A stretch of 35,739 nt of DNA from Sphingomonas bacterium (GTDB taxonomy: Bacteria > Pseudomonadota > Alphaproteobacteria > Sphingomonadales > Sphingomonadaceae), in contig JASBRX010000004.1 in assembly GCA_030149245.1 (NCBI GenBank), positions 1 through 35,739 of the forward strand. The letters run 5' to 3'. The notes under the pieces were generated by a model that saw nothing but the letters and a program-made list of their open reading frames with translations, was not told the DNA's origin and searched no databases. The number at the start of each line of letters is the position of its first letter. Within the stretch, counting starts at the first letter, position 1. Positions 7,053 through 15,834 of the stretch are shown piece after piece. The translations under genes were made by a program, and so were the position numbers.

Positions 7053-7907
7053 CTAAACGTCCTCGACCATCCGCCGGTACAGCTCCGGCCTGCGGTCGCG
7101 GAAGAAGCCCATGCCGGCGCGGTGCTTGCGTGCGCGGTCGAGATCGAGAGTGGCCGTGAGGACGCCGGTTTCCTCGGCGCCGAACTCGGCGAGGATGTCG
7201 CCCCATTCGTCGCAGATGAAGCTGTGGCCGTAGAAACGCTGGTCGCCCTCGGTCCCGATGCGGTTCGACGCGATCACGGGCACGACGTTGGACACGGCAT
7301 GGCCGATCATCGCGCGGCGCCACATGCGGCTGGTGTCGAGATCGGCGTCATAGGGTTCCGACCCGATCGCTGTGGGGTAGAAGAGCAGTTGCGCCCCCAT
7401 CAGCATCATCGTGCGCGCGGTTTCGGGATACCATTGGTCCCAGCAGATGCCGACGCCGAGCGCCGCGTCGTCGGCCGGGCCGTCCCACACCTTGAACCCG
7501 GTATTGCCGGGGCGGAAATAATATTTCTCTTCATAGCCCGGGCCGTCGGGGATGTGGCTCTTGCGATAGACGCCCGCGACCTTGCCGTCGGGGCCGACCA
7601 TCGCGAGGCTGTTGTAGAAATGCGGTCCGTCCGCCTCGAAGAAGCTGGTGGGGATGTGGATCTGAAGCTCCGCCGCGAGCTTCTGCATCGCGGTGACGGC
7701 GGGGTGGCTGGCGAGCGGCCGCGCGGTCGCGAACAGCGCCTCATCCTCGACCCGGCAGAAATATTCGCCTTCGAACAACTCGGGGGGCAGGACCACCTGC
7801 GCACCCTTCCCCGCCGCCTCGCGGACAAGGTCGGTGACGTTGGCGATGTTCTGCGCCGTGTCGGTGGTGAAGGCGAGCTGGAGCGCGGCGACGGTGATCT
7901 GGGTCAT
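7053..7907 (-). CDS. aguB: N-carbamoylputrescine amidase
   Basis: This 284-residue nitrilase-superfamily enzyme hydrolyses N-carbamoylputrescine to putrescine, CO2 and ammonia. The Glu-Lys-Cys triad is visible: E43 in PPELFEGEYF, K116 in YRKSHIPDGPGY and C155 in GVGICWDQWYPE. GPGYEEKYYF and the C-terminal DRRPELYRRM are typical of this subgroup. The frame is open 40 codons further upstream, but that stretch is the translated palindromic repeat (DPSFRWGD-like), so the ATG at 7905-7907 (MTQITVAALQ) is chosen. The partner enzyme aguA lies upstream on the same strand, separated by a GIY-YIG gene. Confidence 0.95.
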   Translation of the reverse strand: MTQITVAALQLAFTTDTAQNIANVTDLVREAAGKGAQVVLPPELFEGEYFCRVEDEALFATARPLASHPAVTAMQKLAAELQIHIPTSFFEADGPHFYNSLAMVGPDGKVAGVYRKSHIPDGPGYEEKYYFRPGNTGFKVWDGPADDAALGVGICWDQWYPETARTMMLMGAQLLFYPTAIGSEPYDADLDTSRMWRRAMIGHAVSNVVPVIASNRIGTEGDQRFYGHSFICDEWGDILAEFGAEETGVLTATLDLDRARKHRAGMGFFRDRRPELYRRMVEDV

Positions 7908-7973
7908 GTGGGGGTATTTAGGGGGTGGGCCTCCCTTCGTCACCCCGGACAGGTGGCGAACGTCATCATAACC

Positions 7974-8053
7974 GTCACCCCAGCGAAAGCTGGGGTCTCT
8001 GGTGGCGGAGGCGGGCAATTGCCTCACGAGGCCCCAGCTTTCGCTGGGGCGAC
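7974..8053. repeat. Paired palindromic repeat (CCCCAGC-GAAA-GCTGGGG family)
   Basis: ACCCCAGCGAAAGCTGGGGT at 7977-7996 and its inverted relative GCCCCAGCTTTCGCTGGGGC at 8031-8050 form a mirrored pair around a 34-base spacer, with GTC/GAC at the outer edges. Each unit is itself a hairpin. The pair lies between aguB and the 3' end of the GIY-YIG gene. A third unit is on the other side of that gene. Confidence 0.85.
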
Positions 8054-8069
8054 GGATATGAGTGGCGGA

Positions 8070-8357
8070 TCACGCGATCTGGTCAAACAGGTCCTGCCAA
8101 TCCGGGTTGGTTCGCTCGATCAACTCGATCTTCCAGCCGCGCTTCCATGCCTTGAGCGCCTTCTCCCGGCGAATTGCGTCGTCGATACTGTCGTGCCATT
8201 CGACGAGAACCAGCGTATTGATGCCGAATTTTCGACAATAGGCCGATCCCTTGTCGCGGCGATGCTGGTCGATGCGCTCGGCGAGATATGCAGTGACCCC
8301 GACATAGAGCATCCCGCGCTGCTTGCTGGCCATGATGTAGGTCCAGCCACCGGGCAT
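8070..8357 (-). CDS. GIY-YIG nuclease family protein
   Basis: This 95-residue single-domain protein has the GIY-YIG core: TYIMAS at residues 6-11, LYVGVT at 17-22, the catalytic-type arginine R28 in YLAERI, and E65 in RREKALKAWKR as the likely metal ligand, with N84 near the end. It resembles the small UvrC-like/YhbQ group, whose biological role is poorly defined. It sits between aguA and aguB with palindromic repeat units on both sides (7977-8050 and 8386-8405), which suggests the gene and repeats arrived together. The key residues look intact, so an active nuclease is plausible. Confidence 0.9.
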   Translation of the reverse strand: MPGGWTYIMASKQRGMLYVGVTAYLAERIDQHRRDKGSAYCRKFGINTLVLVEWHDSIDDAIRREKALKAWKRGWKIELIERTNPDWQDLFDQIA

Positions 8358-8383
8358 GGCGTCAGCGTTGGACTCGCCGGGGG

Positions 8384-8408
8384 AGACCCCAGCTTCCGCT
8401 GGGGTGAC
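8384..8408. repeat. Single palindromic repeat unit upstream of the GIY-YIG gene
   Basis: ACCCCAGCTTCCGCTGGGGT at 8386-8405, followed by GAC, belongs to the same family as the pair at 7977-8050, with one changed loop/stem base. It lies 28 bases upstream of the GIY-YIG start and 30 bases past the aguA stop. Confidence 0.8.
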
Positions 8409-8435
8409 GAGAAGAACGAGGCGACGCCCAGATCT

Positions 8436-9401
8436 TCACCGCGGAATCTGCTGCGAGATGCAGTGGAAGCTCCCGCCGCCGGTCAGGATATGCTCGGCGC
8501 GCAGGCCCACGGCTTCGCGATCGGGGAAGAGCGCACCGATCGTTTCCACCGCCTTGCGGTCGTTGGGCTGGCCGTAGACCGGGACCACCACTGCGGCGTT
8601 GCCGATGTAGAAGTTCATATAGCTTGCCGGGACGACCTCGCCCCCCTGGATCACGCGGCCGGGTGAGGGGATGGGGACGACTTCGACGCCCAGCGCCTCG
8701 GCGCGGCGTTTCGCGTCGGCGTAGACCAGCCAGTTGGGGTCGTTTTCCTCCGGCACCGGGATCGCGAGGCGGTTTTCGCCGACGAAGCGGGCGAGGTTGT
8801 CGACATGGCCGTCGGTGTGATCGTGGGCGAGGCCGTTGCCGAGCCACAGCACGCGATCGAAGCCGAGATCCTCGCGCAATCGCCGCTCTGCCTCAGCCGG
8901 TGACAGGCCGGGGTTGCGGTTGCGGTTGAGCAGGCATTGTTCGGTGGTGACGACAAGGCCGGTGCCGTCCCAGTCGATCGATCCGCCCTCAAGGATCCAG
9001 TCGTGCTCGACCACGTCCATGTTGCGCTTGGCGGCGAGGCGGCGGCCGATATCTTCGTCGCCATCATATTCATATTTCCCGCCCCAGCCGTTGAAGCCGA
9101 AGGCGTGGCCGATCCCGGCGCTATCGAGGATCACCCCGGTGTCGCGCAGCCAGATGTCGCCGAACGGGACGACCACCACCTTGGCGGTGTCGCCGACCAG
9201 CAGCGACGCGGCCGCCGCCGCTTCGTCATCGGCGGCGACCAGCAGCACCTGTTCCCCCGCCCCGCCGGCATGGACCGCGCGGGCGAAGGCGGCGACCTCG
9301 GCCCGGGCGGCACCGAGCGAATCCCACAGGTCAGGATGGCTGGGGAAACCGATCCAGACGGCCTTGTGCGGTGCCCATTCGGGGGGAAGGTGCGTGGTCA
9401 C
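8436..9401 (-). CDS. aguA: Agmatine deiminase
   Basis: This protein of about 321 residues converts agmatine to N-carbamoylputrescine and ammonia, the step before AguB in arginine-derived putrescine synthesis. Family motifs are LPPEWAPHKAVWIGFPSH at the N-terminus, ILEGGSIDWDG near 137-145, DHTDGHVDNLARFV near 194-207, and the catalytic cysteine C314 in GGGSFHCISQQIP. A GTG start at 9399-9401 is chosen because it begins just beyond the stop of the upstream peptidase gene (9406) and gives a normal N-terminus. An ATG at 9443 is also in frame but would overlap that gene by 38 bases. Confidence 0.94.
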   Translation of the reverse strand: MTTHLPPEWAPHKAVWIGFPSHPDLWDSLGAARAEVAAFARAVHAGGAGEQVLLVAADDEAAAAASLLVGDTAKVVVVPFGDIWLRDTGVILDSAGIGHAFGFNGWGGKYEYDGDEDIGRRLAAKRNMDVVEHDWILEGGSIDWDGTGLVVTTEQCLLNRNRNPGLSPAEAERRLREDLGFDRVLWLGNGLAHDHTDGHVDNLARFVGENRLAIPVPEENDPNWLVYADAKRRAEALGVEVVPIPSPGRVIQGGEVVPASYMNFYIGNAAVVVPVYGQPNDRKAVETIGALFPDREAVGLRAEHILTGGGSFHCISQQIPR

Positions 9402-9405
9402 GGTG

Positions 9406-11064
<1,659 letters not shown>

Positions 11065-11197
11065 GGGGCATCTCTCCAAAGATGTGATGCCGCGACTATT
11101 GGCAGGGGGCGGCGGCGCGGGCAAGCCGCGCACGCGCAGAGCGGGGTTGCCCGCCCGCCCGAATACGCGGTAGGATTGGACGCAGGGGGACAGATAT

Positions 11198-13150
11198 ATG
11201 CTGCGATTGTCGTTAGTTATCGCGCTGACTTGCTATAGCGCGCAGGCGTCGGCGCAGCAGCTGGATGCCGCTGCCGCCTTTGGCGCACGCGAATATATCG
11301 AGCAGGCGAGCCTGTCGCCCGACGGCCTGCGCCTGGCCTATGTCACCCCGACCCGGGGGCAGGCGTCGGCGGTCTATGTCTTGCCGGTCGACGGGTCTGC
11401 AGCACCGAAGGCGATCGCCGCTGCGGACGGCAAGCCCGAACGCATCGCCGGATGTAATTGGGCGAGCAACACGCGGCTGTTGTGCACCGTATACGGCGTG
11501 ATCAGCATCGACGGGACGCTGGCCGTGTCGACGCGCATCGCGGCGATGGATCATGACGGCGCGAATATGAAGGTGCTGAGCCACACGCGCGGGACGGGCG
11601 ACCTGCTGGGCTATGACACATTTGGCGGATCGGTGATCGACTGGAACCCCGGTGTCGATGGCAAGGTGTTGATGATGCGCCAATATGTGCCTGAATCGAG
11701 CACCGGGACGCGACTGGCCCAGACCGCGCAGGGAATCGGCGTCGACCTTGTCGACGTATCGACGCTGAAGGTCAGCGCGGTCGAACCGCCGAGCCGCGAT
11801 GCGGGCGAATATATCACCGACGGCAAGGGCAATGTCCGCCTGATCGGCCGCAGAGCGTCCAAAGACTATTACACCACGGGGGTCAGCCACTATTTCTATC
11901 GGCGCGCGGGCAGCAGTGCATGGCAGGCGCTGAGCAGCGTCGGCCCCGATCGCGCCGGATTCGATCCCTATGGCGTCGATCCGACACTCGACATTGCCTA
12001 TGGCCTCAAACGGGTCGATGGGAAGATCGCCGCCTTCTCGCTCGCGCTCGACGGCACGCTGGGCGAAAAGCTGGTGTTTGCGCACCCCAGCGTCGATGTC
12101 AGCGGATTTGCGCGGATCGGGCGCAACCGGCGCATCGTCGGCGTCACCTACTCCACCGATGTGCCGTCGGTCGAATATATCGATCCGGGTATCGCGCGGC
12201 TCATCCAGTCGCTGCAAAAGGCGATGCCGCAGCTGCCGCTGGTTCGAGTGATCGATTCGAGCGAGGACGAGAACCGCCTGCTGATCTGGGCCGGCAGCGA
12301 TGTCGATCCCGGCCGGTTCTTCCTGTTCGACCGCAAGGGCAAGGCGCTTCAGGAGCTGGCGCTGGCGCGGCCGCAGCTGGAGAAGGTCAAGCTCGCGCCG
12401 ATGCGGCACATCACCTATCCCGCCGCCGACGGCACCATAGTCCCGGCCTATCTGACGCTCCCGGCCGATGGGAGCACCAAGAATGTCCGCGCCATCGTCC
12501 TGCCCCATGGCGGCCCGGGCGCGCGCGACGATTGGGGGTTTGACTGGCTCACCCAATTCTACGCCAATCAGGGCTTTGCGGTGCTCCAGCCGAATTTTCG
12601 CGGGTCGGCGGGCTATGGCGACGCTTGGTTCGAGAAGAACGGGTTCCAGAGCTGGCGGACCGCCATTGGGGACGTCAACGATGCCGGGCGCTGGCTGATC
12701 AAGGAAGGCATCGCCGACCCGGACAAGCTGTCGATCCTGGGCTGGTCCTATGGCGGCTATGCGGCGCTGCAATCGGCGGTGTCCGAACCCGGTCTGTTCA
12801 AGCGCGTCGTGGCGATCGCGCCGGTCACCGATCTCGACCGGCTGAAGAGCGAGAACCAGAATTACAGCAACTATCAGGAGGTCGTGCGCTTCGTCGGCAG
12901 CGGACCGCATATCGACGAGGGATCGCCGGCGCGGCACGCCGGGAAAATCAAGGCACCGGTGCTGATGTTCCACGGAACGATGGATCGCAACGTCTCGGTC
13001 TTTCACGCCGAGCTGATGCAGAACCGGTTGAAGGCCGCAGGTGCGCAGAGCGAGCTGGTCGTGTTCGAGGGACTCGACCATTATCTCGACGACAGCGACG
13101 CGCGCACGCAGATGCTGCGCAAAACCACCGAATTCCTGAAAGCGCCCTAG
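11198..13150 (+). CDS. S9 family (prolyl oligopeptidase-type) serine peptidase, exported
   Basis: This 650-residue protein has a cleavable signal peptide ending ASA-Q near residue 20, a beta-propeller-like N-terminal region to about 390, and a C-terminal alpha/beta-hydrolase domain. The catalytic triad is visible: S517 in GWSYGGYAA, D596 in HGTMDRNVS and H628 in EGLDHYLDD. PHGGPGARDDWGF and FRGSAGYG form the oxyanion-side loops typical of S9 acylaminoacyl/dipeptidyl peptidases. It likely acts in the periplasm on peptides together with the divergently encoded M28 peptidase. A large hairpin follows at 13169-13246. Confidence 0.94.
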   Translation: MLRLSLVIALTCYSAQASAQQLDAAAAFGAREYIEQASLSPDGLRLAYVTPTRGQASAVYVLPVDGSAAPKAIAAADGKPERIAGCNWASNTRLLCTVYGVISIDGTLAVSTRIAAMDHDGANMKVLSHTRGTGDLLGYDTFGGSVIDWNPGVDGKVLMMRQYVPESSTGTRLAQTAQGIGVDLVDVSTLKVSAVEPPSRDAGEYITDGKGNVRLIGRRASKDYYTTGVSHYFYRRAGSSAWQALSSVGPDRAGFDPYGVDPTLDIAYGLKRVDGKIAAFSLALDGTLGEKLVFAHPSVDVSGFARIGRNRRIVGVTYSTDVPSVEYIDPGIARLIQSLQKAMPQLPLVRVIDSSEDENRLLIWAGSDVDPGRFFLFDRKGKALQELALARPQLEKVKLAPMRHITYPAADGTIVPAYLTLPADGSTKNVRAIVLPHGGPGARDDWGFDWLTQFYANQGFAVLQPNFRGSAGYGDAWFEKNGFQSWRTAIGDVNDAGRWLIKEGIADPDKLSILGWSYGGYAALQSAVSEPGLFKRVVAIAPVTDLDRLKSENQNYSNYQEVVRFVGSGPHIDEGSPARHAGKIKAPVLMFHGTMDRNVSVFHAELMQNRLKAAGAQSELVVFEGLDHYLDDSDARTQMLRKTTEFLKAP

Positions 13151-13168
13151 AGTCGTTTGCAGTTAGAC

Positions 13169-13246
13169 GGCACCGGCCCGCTCCCCCACCCGGCCACCCA
13201 ACTTTAGTATCCTATGGGTGGCGGGGTGGGGGAGCGGGCCGGTGCC
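13169..13246. repeat. Long near-perfect inverted repeat between the S9 peptidase gene and rpsD
   Basis: The 31-nt arms at 13169-13199 and 13216-13246 are complementary with a single mismatch, around a 16-base AT-rich loop. It begins 18 bases past the stop of the S9 peptidase gene, between convergent genes. It would form a very stable hairpin in either transcript. There is no T-run next to it, so its role in termination is uncertain. Confidence 0.85.
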
Positions 13247-13292
13247 GATTCAGCTTTGCTGAAAACGAATCTTGCCGGTCATTCGCACAACG

Positions 13293-13322
13293 AAAAAGGG
13301 CGGCCCCGCGGGACCGCCCTTA
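13293..13322 (-). terminator. Rho-independent terminator of rpsD
   Basis: Read on the minus strand, a GC-rich stem AGGGCGG/CCGCCCT with additional inner pairing is followed directly by TTTTT (13293-13297). It is about 27 bases past the rpsD stop. Confidence 0.85.
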
Positions 13323-13346
13323 TTTGTTTCGTCGCGATGAGCTGGA

Positions 13347-13961
13347 TCAGCGCGAGTAGAATTCGACGACCAGGTTCGGTTCCATCTTCACCGGGTACGG
13401 CACTTCGTCGAGTGCCGGGACGCGGGTGAAGGTGATCTTCGACGCGCCGTCCGGAGCGATGTAATCGGGGATGTCGCGCTCGGCCAGGCTCTGCGCTTCC
13501 ATGACCAGTGCCATCTCGCGGGCCTTGCTGCCCAGTTCGACGGTTTCGCCAACCTTGATGCGGCGCGAACCGATGTTGCACTTCTCGCCATTGACCTTGA
13601 CGTGGCCGTGATTGACCAGCTGGCGCGCGGCGAAGATCGTCGGCGCGAACTTGGCGCGATAGACGATCATGTCGAGGCGCTGTTCAAGCAGGCCGATCAG
13701 GTTCTGACCGGTATCGCCCTTCATGCGCGACGCATCTTCATAGGCGCGCTTGAACTGCTTCTCGGTCACGTCGCCATAATAGCCCTTGAGCTTCTGCTTG
13801 GCGCGCAGCTGGATGCCGAAGTCCGACATCTTGCCCTTGCGGCGCTGGCCGTGCTGACCGGGACCATATTCGCGCTTGTTGACGGGCGACTTGGGACGAC
13901 CCCAGATGTTTTCGCCCATCCGGCGATCGAGCTTGTACTTGGCGCTGGAGCGCTTCGACAT
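13347..13961 (-). CDS. rpsD: 30S ribosomal protein S4
   Basis: This 204-residue protein is ribosomal protein S4, a primary 16S rRNA-binding assembly protein. It begins [21 protein letters not shown], followed by the basic region [16 protein letters not shown]. The S4 RNA-binding domain has [31 protein letters not shown] at about 92-122, and the typical C-terminus VVEFYSR is present. The length is normal for alphaproteobacteria. TAGGAA precedes the ATG. The gene is monocistronic, with a terminator at 13293-13322 and a leader of about 120 bases containing hairpins. Confidence 0.98.
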   Translation of the reverse strand: MSKRSSAKYKLDRRMGENIWGRPKSPVNKREYGPGQHGQRRKGKMSDFGIQLRAKQKLKGYYGDVTEKQFKRAYEDASRMKGDTGQNLIGLLEQRLDMIVYRAKFAPTIFAARQLVNHGHVKVNGEKCNIGSRRIKVGETVELGSKAREMALVMEAQSLAERDIPDYIAPDGASKITFTRVPALDEVPYPVKMEPNLVVEFYSR

Positions 13962-14012
13962 GATAAATTCCTAACAATTGCAACGACGTTGACCCGGCCA
14001 GACGGCCTGATC

Positions 14013-14045
14013 GCGATTCCGGTATCGCCTGTGCATGCGCACAGG
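14013..14045 (-). promoter_or_regulatory. Hairpins in the rpsD leader
   Basis: Two inverted repeats touch at base 14028: GCGAT/ATCGC around a 6-base loop (14013-14028) and CCTGTGC/GCACAGG around ATGC (14028-14045). They lie 52-84 bases upstream of the rpsD start codon, inside the predicted leader. Because they share a base they could not both form completely, so they may be alternative folds. Autoregulation by S4 is known in some bacteria, but no such element is established for this group. Confidence 0.4.
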
Positions 14046-14088
14046 GCCGCTGCTTCACCGGAGTGCAGGGCCGATTGCGAAGGCGCGC

Positions 14089-14116
14089 GCCTAGCCGGGC
14101 GGGCGCGTCGAGTCAA
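14089..14116 (-). promoter_or_regulatory. Candidate rpsD promoter
   Basis: On the minus strand, TTGACT (14111-14116) is followed after about 15 bases by GCTA (14092-14095). This agrees with the alphaproteobacterial housekeeping pattern TTGAC...GCTA described in Caulobacter; the rest of the -10 match is weak. It lies between the stop of the upstream small-protein gene (14132) and rpsD, giving a leader of about 120 bases. Confidence 0.4.
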
Positions 14117-14131
14117 GGTGATGGCGCGCGT

Positions 14132-14401
14132 TCAGTCGCGCGCGCCCTCCTGCCCGCTGACGCGCTGGACGTTGTCCATGGTCCGCGACGAAGCCGCGCC
14201 TGCCTCGCGCTTTTCCCACTGTTCGGCGGTCAGGCAGATGCGCGGCGCGAGACGCGATCCGACCACCGTATCGTCGCGGCGGCAGATCTTCTTTTCCTTG
14301 ACCGGCTTTGCGGTCGGCGCAGCGGCTTCCTGCGCCACGGCGGGAGCGGCGATCAGGAGGGCCGCAGCGGGCAGCGCGGCGAAAGCAAGACGGAACTGCA
14401 T
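14132..14401 (-). CDS. Small exported protein of unknown function
   Basis: This 89-residue protein begins with a clear signal peptide (MQFRLAFAALPAAALLIAAPAVA-Q, cleavage near residue 23). A short mature region follows with two cysteines in KKICRRDDTVVGSRLAPRICLTAEQWEKR. This 'ICR...GSRL...CLT..QW' pattern recurs in small secreted proteins of sphingomonads; the function is unknown and the two cysteines could form a disulfide. The same frame is open further upstream into trmJ, but the signal peptide fixes the ATG at 14399-14401. It lies between trmJ and rpsD on the same strand. Confidence 0.75.
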   Translation of the reverse strand: MQFRLAFAALPAAALLIAAPAVAQEAAAPTAKPVKEKKICRRDDTVVGSRLAPRICLTAEQWEKREAGAASSRTMDNVQRVSGQEGARD

Positions 14402-14469
14402 GATGGATCCTAACCAGTTGACGTTCAAAGATGCCGCGCCAACCCATTCTGAACAAGCGCTAACTTTAC

Positions 14470-15186
14470 TCAGGCGCGATTGCGCTTCTTGCCCTCCAGC
14501 GCGGACAGCACGCCGCGCAGGGTGCGCAGCTCCTGGCTGGTCCAGCCGGGCTTGGTCAGCAGGTTGCGCAGCGTCAGCTTGGTCGTCGGCACGCGATCCG
14601 GCGGGAAATAATAGCCCGTGTCCTCGAGCAGCGTATCGACATGGCCGATCAAACCCTCCAGCTCCGCCTGCGGTGCGGGGGGATCGAGGTCGGTGCGCGG
14701 CGGCAGGGCCAGCCCCTGCCTCTTCGACCATTCATAGGTGACGAGGATCACCGCCTGCGCCAGGTTGAGCGAGCCGAATTCGGGGTTGATCGGCACGGTC
14801 AGGATCGCGCGGGCGAGTGCGACATCCTCCGTCTCCAGCCCCGAACGCTCCGGGCCGAACAGGATGGCGCTCCGCCCGACCGCGCTATGAATTTCGGCGG
14901 CGGCTTCGACCGGGGTCACCACCGGCTTGGTCACGCCGCGCTTTCGCACCGTGGTGGCATAGACGTGCGGGCAATCGGCCACCGCCTCGGCGACGCTTTC
15001 AAATACCTGTGCGCGTTCGAGCACCACGTCCGCGCCGCTCGCCGCCGGCCCCGCCGACGGGTTGGGCCAGCCGTCACGCGGCGTCACCAGCCGCATTTCG
15101 GTGAGCCCGAAATTGAGCATTGCGCGCGCCGCCTTGCCGATATTCTCGCCGAGTTGCGGGCGGACCAGAACGATGACCGGGTTCAC
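14470..15186 (-). CDS. trmJ: tRNA (cytidine/uridine-2'-O-)-methyltransferase TrmJ
   Basis: This 238-residue SPOUT-family methyltransferase has [21 protein letters not shown] at the N-terminus (SpoU motif 1 region), [16 protein letters not shown] near 106-121 (motif 2) and [22 protein letters not shown] near 131-152 (motif 3, the knot). This is the TrmJ arrangement, and TrmJ methylates the ribose at position 32 of certain tRNAs. The C-terminal extension (about 85 residues) fits TrmJ's dimerisation domain. Its start overlaps the nrdR stop by 4 bases, so the two are probably translationally coupled. Confidence 0.92.
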   Translation of the reverse strand: MNPVIVLVRPQLGENIGKAARAMLNFGLTEMRLVTPRDGWPNPSAGPAASGADVVLERAQVFESVAEAVADCPHVYATTVRKRGVTKPVVTPVEAAAEIHSAVGRSAILFGPERSGLETEDVALARAILTVPINPEFGSLNLAQAVILVTYEWSKRQGLALPPRTDLDPPAPQAELEGLIGHVDTLLEDTGYYFPPDRVPTTKLTLRNLLTKPGWTSQELRTLRGVLSALEGKKRNRA

Positions 15187-15644
15187 TGCTTGCCGACCTC
15201 GCTCACATTGCTGGCGAATTCCTCGAAATCGCGGGCCTCGCGGAAGTCGCGATAGACGCTGGCGAAGCGGATATAGGCGACCGAGTCGAGGTGCTTGAGC
15301 CCCTCCATCACCATCTCGCCGATGCGCTTGGTCGGCACTTCGGTCTCGCCCAGGGTTTCGAGCTGACGCTGGATGCCCGAAACGAGCTTTTCGACCTGGG
15401 TCGCATCAATCGGACGCTTGCGGCAGGCGAGGCTGACCGAGCGGATCAGCTTGTCACGGTCGAACGGCTCGCGCCGGTCTTCGGACTTGAGGACGAACAG
15501 CTCGCGCAGCTGGATGCGCTCGAAGGTGGTGAAGCGGGCAGCGCAGGCTTCGCACTGGCGACGGCGACGGATCGCCGCGCCGTCTTCGGTGGGGCGGCTG
15601 TCTTTGACCTGTGAGGCTTCGTGGCCGCAGAAGGGGCAGCGCAT
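15183..15644 (-). CDS. nrdR: Transcriptional repressor NrdR
   Basis: This 153-residue protein has an N-terminal zinc ribbon with C3-x2-C6 and C31-x2-C34 ([15 protein letters not shown]), followed by an ATP-cone domain ([20 protein letters not shown] and later). NrdR binds ATP/dATP and represses ribonucleotide reductase genes. It lies between glyA and trmJ on the same strand, as in many alphaproteobacteria, but a repeat-filled gap of about 190 bases separates it from glyA. No NrdR box is evident in the window, so its targets are elsewhere. Confidence 0.97.
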   Translation of the reverse strand: MRCPFCGHEASQVKDSRPTEDGAAIRRRRQCEACAARFTTFERIQLRELFVLKSEDRREPFDRDKLIRSVSLACRKRPIDATQVEKLVSGIQRQLETLGETEVPTKRIGEMVMEGLKHLDSVAYIRFASVYRDFREARDFEEFASNVSEVGKQ

Positions 15645-15650
15645 TAACCC

Positions 15651-15824
15651 CTCTCCCCTTCAGGGGAGCATCGGGTCGTCCATGCCCCCGGCATGGCCTC
15701 AACAACGCGGGGTGTTGTTGACCCGATGCTGGTGGTCGAGCGAAGCGAGACCGGGAGAGGGGGCTGAAGGAGAGCGCATCGTGCATGCCCCTCTCCCCGG
15801 CCCTCTCCCCTGAAGGGGAGAGGG
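15651..15824. repeat. Composite palindromic repeat with three-way-junction core (glyA-nrdR gap)
   Basis: The outer hairpins are CTCCCC-TTCA-GGGGAG (15653-15668) and CCCTCTCCCC-TGAA-GGGGAGAGGG (15801-15824). Inside, CATCGGGTC (15669-15677) pairs with GACCCGATG (15720-15728). This stem encloses two further hairpins, CATGCC/GGCATG (15681-15696) and CAACAAC/GTTGTTG (15700-15720; its last base would also pair in the closing stem). It could fold as a three-way junction. The outer parts belong to the same family as 1230-1365 and 24835-24942. Confidence 0.8.
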
Positions 15825-15834
15825 AGAAAGGGCA

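Noticed and set aside
7908..8027. 40-residue N-terminal extension of AguB
   Set aside because: The extra codons are the translated palindromic repeat and are not part of the nitrilase fold; MTQITVAALQ is the natural start.
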